Assembly (NCBI GenBank): GCA_030040825.1
Contig: JASHSY010000305.1
Span: 1 to 7,863, forward strand
Reading direction: 5' to 3'
DNA: 7,863 bases
Origin: Xanthobacteraceae bacterium
GTDB taxonomy: Bacteria > Pseudomonadota > Alphaproteobacteria > Rhizobiales > Xanthobacteraceae
Within the stretch, counting starts at the first letter, position 1. Each line of letters starts with the position of its first letter. The notes below the pieces were generated by a model that searched no databases, was not told the origin of the DNA, and was given only the letters and a program-made list of their open reading frames with translations. The translations under genes were made by a program, and so were the position numbers. Below are positions 5,358 through 7,863 of this stretch, piece by piece.

Positions 5358-6441
5358 GGAAGTGCTTGACATCGCCGTCCTGCACGACGTAATCCTTGCC
5401 TTCTAGCCGCATCTTGCCGGCGTCGCGCGCGCCGGCTTCGCCGCCGAGGACCACATAATCGTCGTAGGCGATAGTTTCGGCACGGATGAAGCCGCGCTCG
5501 AAGTCGGTGTGGATGACGCCGGCGGCGGCCGGCGCCTTGGTCCCGCGCGTCACCGTCCAGGCGCGCGCCTCTTTCGGTCCGGCTGTGAAAAACGTCACCA
5601 GATCGAGCAGCACATAGCCGGCGCGAATGAGCCGGTCGAGCCCGGCCTCCTTCAGCCCAACGGCGGCAAGATAATCGTCGCGCTCGTCGCGCGAGAGGAC
5701 GGCAATCTCCGATTCGATCTTGGCCGAGATGACGACGGCGGCCGCGCCCTCCTGCCTGGCGCGGGCTTCGACCTTTTTCGCGTAATCGTTGCCGACCGCG
5801 GCTGACGCTTCCTCGACATTGCAGACATAGAGCACCGGCAACGCGGTCAGCAGACCGAGCATGTGGAAGGCACGCTCCTCCTCGGGCTTGCGCTCGACCA
5901 GCCGCGCCGGCTTGCCGTCGCGCAACAGCGACAGCGCGCGATTGATCAGATCGAGCGACTCTTTGGCTTCCTTGTCGCCGCCCTTGGCTTTTTTGTTCAA
6001 CGCGTCCACCCGCTTTTCCAGGCCTTCAAGATCGGCCAGCATCAGCTCGGTCTCGACCGTTTCGATGTCGGCGACCGGATCGATGCGGCCCTCGACATGA
6101 GTCACATCGGTATCCTCAAAGCAGCGCACGACGTGGGCGACGGCATCGACTTCGCGGATGTTGGCGAGGAACTGGTTGCCAAGCCCCTCGCCTTTCGAAG
6201 CGCCGCGGACGAGACCCGCAATATCGACGAAAGTCAGCCGCGTTGGCACGATCGCCGCCGATTTGGCGAGCGCGGCCAGCGTGTCGAGCCGCTTGTCCGG
6301 CACCGCCACCTCACCGACATTCGGCTCGATGGTGCAGAATGGATAATTCGCCGCCTGCGCCGCCGCCGTTTCGGTCAGCGCGTTGAAGAGCGTCGATTTG
6401 CCGACATTCGGCAAACCGACGATGCCGCATTTAAAACCCAT
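5344..6441 (-). CDS. ychF: Ribosome-associated ATPase YchF (OLA1 family)
   Basis: 365 aa, full length for the family. Cytosolic P-loop NTPase of the Obg/TRAFAC class that prefers ATP, binds ribosomes and acts as a negative regulator in oxidative stress in other bacteria. Seen in order: G1 GLPNVGKS (9-16), YPFCTIEPN (33-41), G3 DIAGL (73-77), coiled-coil insertion about 128-190, NVEE (208-211) in place of the GTPase NKxD, SAK (239-241), and a C-terminal TGS domain (about 281-364) with FFTAGPKEARAW and HTDFERGFIRAE. The start is the ATG at 6439-6441, fixed by the universal MGFKCGIVGLPNVGK opening. It begins 6 nt after the toxin gene's stop and has no Shine-Dalgarno in position; the bases before ATG are TCCTCC. 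Normally it follows pth directly in this group. Confidence 0.98.
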   Translation of the reverse strand: MGFKCGIVGLPNVGKSTLFNALTETAAAQAANYPFCTIEPNVGEVAVPDKRLDTLAALAKSAAIVPTRLTFVDIAGLVRGASKGEGLGNQFLANIREVDAVAHVVRCFEDTDVTHVEGRIDPVADIETVETELMLADLEGLEKRVDALNKKAKGGDKEAKESLDLINRALSLLRDGKPARLVERKPEEERAFHMLGLLTALPVLYVCNVEEASAAVGNDYAKKVEARARQEGAAAVVISAKIESEIAVLSRDERDDYLAAVGLKEAGLDRLIRAGYVLLDLVTFFTAGPKEARAWTVTRGTKAPAAAGVIHTDFERGFIRAETIAYDDYVVLGGEAGARDAGKMRLEGKDYVVQDGDVKHFRFAN

Positions 6442-6443
6442 GG

Positions 6444-6459
6444 AGGATCATTTCATCCT
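6444..6459 (-). promoter_or_regulatory. Possible translational-coupling hairpin at the toxin/ychF junction
   Basis: On the minus strand AGGAT (6459-6455) can pair with ATCCT (6448-6444) around a 6-nt loop. The AGGA is the only Shine-Dalgarno-like motif near the ychF ATG, 14 nt away, and the toxin stop TGA (6450-6448) overlaps the stem. A ribosome finishing the toxin would open it. The function is inferred from position only. Confidence 0.35.
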
Positions 6460-6906
6460 GGAGAAGTCGAAATCACGCTCAAGCCGGAACGGGCTGAGTA
6501 CGATCATCGAACCTATGCGTTGCCGATGCCGCATATCCTCGCTGAAGAAGATTTCGCAACCCGCGAGCGTCGCAGAAGCCAGCAACATGCAATCCCACCA
6601 GCCAAAGCCAAATCGGTCCGCCATAATCCACGCCAGTTGAGTAGTCATGAAGTCGTAGGGCGCGGTGCAAAAATCGCTCAACGACCAGACAAAAGCCCGT
6701 ACGTCAGCGACCGCCACGACGCGGCGCCTTACCGCGAGGACGTGATAGCACTCGTTTAGACTTTGCGGACTGAGTACCAGTGTATGGTCGCTGATAATCC
6801 GCTTCAGCAAATCCGACCCTCGACGGTGCTTCTCGGGTTCGGTCCGATCCGTCGCGTAAATGAGCAGATTCGTATCGACGAAGCAGTTCGTCTTCCCGTT
6901 CGGCAT
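6448..6906 (-). CDS. vapC: PIN-domain ribonuclease toxin (VapC type)
   Basis: 152 aa, normal length for VapC. Predicted Mg2+/Mn2+-dependent endoribonuclease; family members cut tRNA or rRNA and arrest translation until bound by the antitoxin. The four acidic PIN residues are all present: Asp11 in FVDTNLLIYA, Glu52 in SLNE, Asp105 in WWDCMLLASA and Asp124 in FFSEDM. The C-terminus with IVLSPF matches the usual end of the fold. The start is the ATG at 6904-6906, with GAGG six bases upstream; the first catalytic Asp follows closely, so a later start is not possible. It lies inside the 3' part of the antitoxin frame and ends six bases before ychF. By eye the GC content is lower than in pth and ychF, consistent with acquisition. 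The active site appears intact. Confidence 0.92.
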   Translation of the reverse strand: MPNGKTNCFVDTNLLIYATDRTEPEKHRRGSDLLKRIISDHTLVLSPQSLNECYHVLAVRRRVVAVADVRAFVWSLSDFCTAPYDFMTTQLAWIMADRFGFGWWDCMLLASATLAGCEIFFSEDMRHRQRIGSMIVLSPFRLERDFDFSRMK

Positions 6907-7129
6907 AGAGAGCCTCGCGTCCGGGCCAAGCCTTGCTGGCGCCAGGGAATCCCGGTCCTTTCAAAAACTCACGAAGCACCGCGCGCTTCTTGGCGCTCTC
7001 GCTCTCGGTCTTGCATTGCTTATCGAGCAACTCAGCAACGAAGCGCGACAAGCTCTTGTCTTGCTTGGCGGCCTCAACCCGGGCGCGCAGGGCCAGATCG
7101 TCGGGAAGCGTGATAGTGACGTTCTTCAT
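6704..7129 (-). CDS. vapB: Ribbon-helix-helix antitoxin with long C-terminal extension
   Basis: 141 aa. Residues 1-40 form the DNA-binding ribbon-helix-helix: strand KNVTITLP, helix DDLALRARVEAAK, turn with KSLSRF and helix VAELLDKQ. Residues about 41-90 are the charged toxin-binding part, with LREFLKGPGFPG and REALYAERE. From residue 75 on, the frame overlaps the toxin gene by 203 nt and carries an unusually long, Arg/Lys/Ser-rich tail. Antitoxins of this kind more often end near the toxin start, so the tail may be a lost stop rather than selected protein. The start is the ATG at 7127-7129, the first one giving the MKNVTITLP opening. Only a weak site stands before it, and the predicted transcript begins at or next to the ATG. 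It is expected to neutralise the PIN toxin and repress its own promoter. Confidence 0.85.
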   Translation of the reverse strand: MKNVTITLPDDLALRARVEAAKQDKSLSRFVAELLDKQCKTESESAKKRAVLREFLKGPGFPGASKAWPGREALYAEREDELLRRYESAHLRDGSDRTREAPSRVGFAEADYQRPYTGTQSAKSKRVLSRPRGKAPRRGGR

Positions 7130-7135
7130 TCCACA

Positions 7136-7164
7136 AATATCGTGTTCTCGTGTTTTCGTGTCAA
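7136..7164 (-). promoter_or_regulatory. Toxin-antitoxin promoter with three tandem 8-bp operator units
   Basis: On the minus strand TTGACA (7164-7159) is followed after 17 nt by GATATT (7141-7136), a near-consensus housekeeping promoter. Its 3' end is 6 nt from the antitoxin ATG, so transcription should start at or within a base of the start codon. The stretch 7164-7141 consists of three octamers, TTGACACG, AAAACACG and AGAACACG, each ending ACACG. Ribbon-helix-helix repressors bind short tandem sites (MetJ uses 8-bp boxes), so this is a likely autoregulatory operator. It lies in the 56-nt gap after pth. Confidence 0.6.
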
Positions 7165-7185
7165 GCACCGGCCTTACCAGGCACC

Positions 7186-7797
7186 TTAATTGTCTCGATC
7201 GCTTTCGCCTGCGGTGGCGTCGAAGCCCTTGGCGACCATGGCGAGATGAACCTTGTTCTGAAAACTTGCATCCTGTCCGCGCATCAAAAGACCAACGTTG
7301 TCGGCGAGGATGCCGGTAAGCGCCTCGACCCACGGCCGCTCGCTCTCGGCGAAATCGCTCAGCACGTAATGCTCCACAAGATCTTTGTGCCCGGGATGAT
7401 CGACGCCGATGCGCACCCGCCGGTAATCGTTGCCGATGTGCCCGCTGATCGAGCGCAAGCCATTATGGCCGGCGATGCCGCCACCGACTTTGACCCGCAC
7501 TTTGCCCGCCGGCAGCTCAATCTCATCGTGGAAGACCGTCACGTCGCCCGGCGAAAGTTTGTAAAACCGCATTGCCTCGGCGACCGCACGGCCTGACTCG
7601 TTCATGTAGGTGCCGGGCAGCAGCAAGAGAACACGCTCGCCGCCGATCGGTCCCTCGCATGCCACGCCCTGGAAACGGCGGCGCCACGGCCCGATGCCGT
7701 GGCGCTTGGCGATTTCCTGCAACACCATGAAGCCGATGTTGTGGCGGTTGCCGACGTAGCGCGCTCCCGGATTCCCAAGTCCAACCAGGAGCAGCAT
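7186..7797 (-). CDS. pth: Peptidyl-tRNA hydrolase
   Basis: 203 aa; E. coli Pth has 194. Cytosolic esterase that releases tRNA from prematurely dropped peptidyl-tRNA, essential in most bacteria. Catalytic and binding residues are present: Asn9 in GLGNPG, His19 in NRHNIGF, Met65-Asn66 in TYMNESG, Asp91 in FHDE and Asn112 in GHNGLRS. The start is the ATG at 7795-7797, which gives the usual M-LLLVGLGNPG opening. An in-frame ATG at 7821 adds eight residues absent from typical Pth and lies in a stem-loop. Neither start has a strong binding site, so translation may be coupled to the gene before it. The upstream gene ends 50 nt before; ychF normally follows but is displaced here by the toxin-antitoxin pair. 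Confidence 0.97.
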   Translation of the reverse strand: MLLLVGLGNPGARYVGNRHNIGFMVLQEIAKRHGIGPWRRRFQGVACEGPIGGERVLLLLPGTYMNESGRAVAEAMRFYKLSPGDVTVFHDEIELPAGKVRVKVGGGIAGHNGLRSISGHIGNDYRRVRIGVDHPGHKDLVEHYVLSDFAESERPWVEALTGILADNVGLLMRGQDASFQNKVHLAMVAKGFDATAGESDRDN

Positions 7798-7815
7798 CGG
7801 CGTCGTCCCGCGCCA

Positions 7816-7837
7816 GAGCATGATCAGGGATCAGCTC
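7816..7837. other. Stem-loop between the upstream gene and pth
   Basis: GAGC (7816-7819) pairs with GCTC (7834-7837) and TGAT (7821-7824) with ATCA (7830-7833), with one bulged A and a 5-nt loop. It covers the alternative pth ATG at 7821, which argues for the later start. There is no T-run. Confidence 0.3.
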
Positions 7838-7847
7838 CGACACGCCC

Positions 7848-7863
7848 TCACTTCTTCTTCGGC
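7848..7863 (-). CDS. rplY: 3' end of a gene, probably rplY (ribosomal protein L25/Ctc)
   Basis: Only the last four full codons are inside the window: Pro-Lys-Lys-Lys then TGA (7850-7848). In Bradyrhizobium and relatives rplY lies directly upstream of pth on the same strand and ends in a lysine-rich tail, which fits. The identity rests on gene order and this short tail, not on a domain. Confidence 0.5.

Noticed and set aside
5366..5371. TTGACA on the plus strand near the end of ychF
   Set aside because: It is explained by ychF codons for Val-Lys-His and no acceptable -10 follows at 16-18 nt.
4692..5372. 226-codon minus-strand frame across the 4779-5028 gap
   Set aside because: It overlaps the starts of two better genes and is antisense to the DUF4282 gene; its His/Asp/Gly-rich text is a frame shadow.
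5863..6759. 298-codon open frame on the plus strand opposite ychF and the toxin gene
   Set aside because: It is antisense to the unmistakable ychF and PIN frames, has no recognisable domain or signal, and long opposite-strand frames are expected in GC-rich coding DNA.
7798..7821. Upstream ATG for pth
   Set aside because: It adds eight residues not found in typical Pth, and the ATG lies in a stem-loop.
1..7863. Search for IS elements, att sites, tRNA genes or a CRISPR array
   Set aside because: No transposase or integrase motif, no tRNA-like cloverleaf and no regularly spaced repeats were found by reading both strands.

Overview
The window reads as ordinary chromosome from a high-GC alphaproteobacterium, most likely a Rhizobiales (Hyphomicrobiales) member near Bradyrhizobium/Xanthobacteraceae. 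The reasons are the order (rplY end)-pth-...-ychF, the style of the Pth and YchF proteins, a run of small secreted orphan families typical of that order (DUF1236-type, a Trp/Gly/His-rich peptide, a four-cysteine protein), and a sequence matching the alphaproteobacterial general-stress sigma factor (EcfG) consensus. No tRNA, rRNA, CRISPR array, IS element or integrase was seen. The taxonomic call is inference.

Layout. 1-227: no gene, one stem-loop, then an AT-rich patch. 228-1397 (-): stand-alone MetE-type zinc methyltransferase. 1493-2401 (+): secreted protein with a proline-rich linker and a C-terminal globular domain. 2540-2794 (+): short exported Trp/Gly/His-rich peptide, followed by the best intrinsic terminator in the window. 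2917-3321 (-) and 3461-3832 (+): two divergent small secreted proteins sharing an upstream region with CCGGTG repeats. 3839-4240 (-) and 4306-4779 (-): two exported proteins with related DUF1236-like tails, probably one transcription unit behind a good EcfG-type promoter. 5028-5327 (+): two-helix membrane protein of the DUF4282 type.

5344-7863 (-): a translation-related unit. It starts with the last codons of a gene, probably rplY (ribosomal protein L25), then pth (peptidyl-tRNA hydrolase) and ychF (ribosome-associated ATPase). Between pth and ychF sits a VapBC-type toxin-antitoxin pair: a ribbon-helix-helix antitoxin and a PIN-domain ribonuclease. The pair has its own promoter, whose spacer and -35 are built from three tandem 8-bp units, and its predicted transcription start lies at the antitoxin ATG. 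ychF begins 6 nt after the toxin stop with no Shine-Dalgarno sequence in position, so its translation may depend on the toxin gene. This join of a mobile-type stress module to two housekeeping translation genes is the most interesting part of the window.

No clearly new multi-gene system was found. The items most worth checking are the TA insertion and its coupling to ychF, the long antitoxin/toxin overlap, the octamer operator with its leaderless start, and the EcfG-type promoter in front of the DUF1236-like pair.
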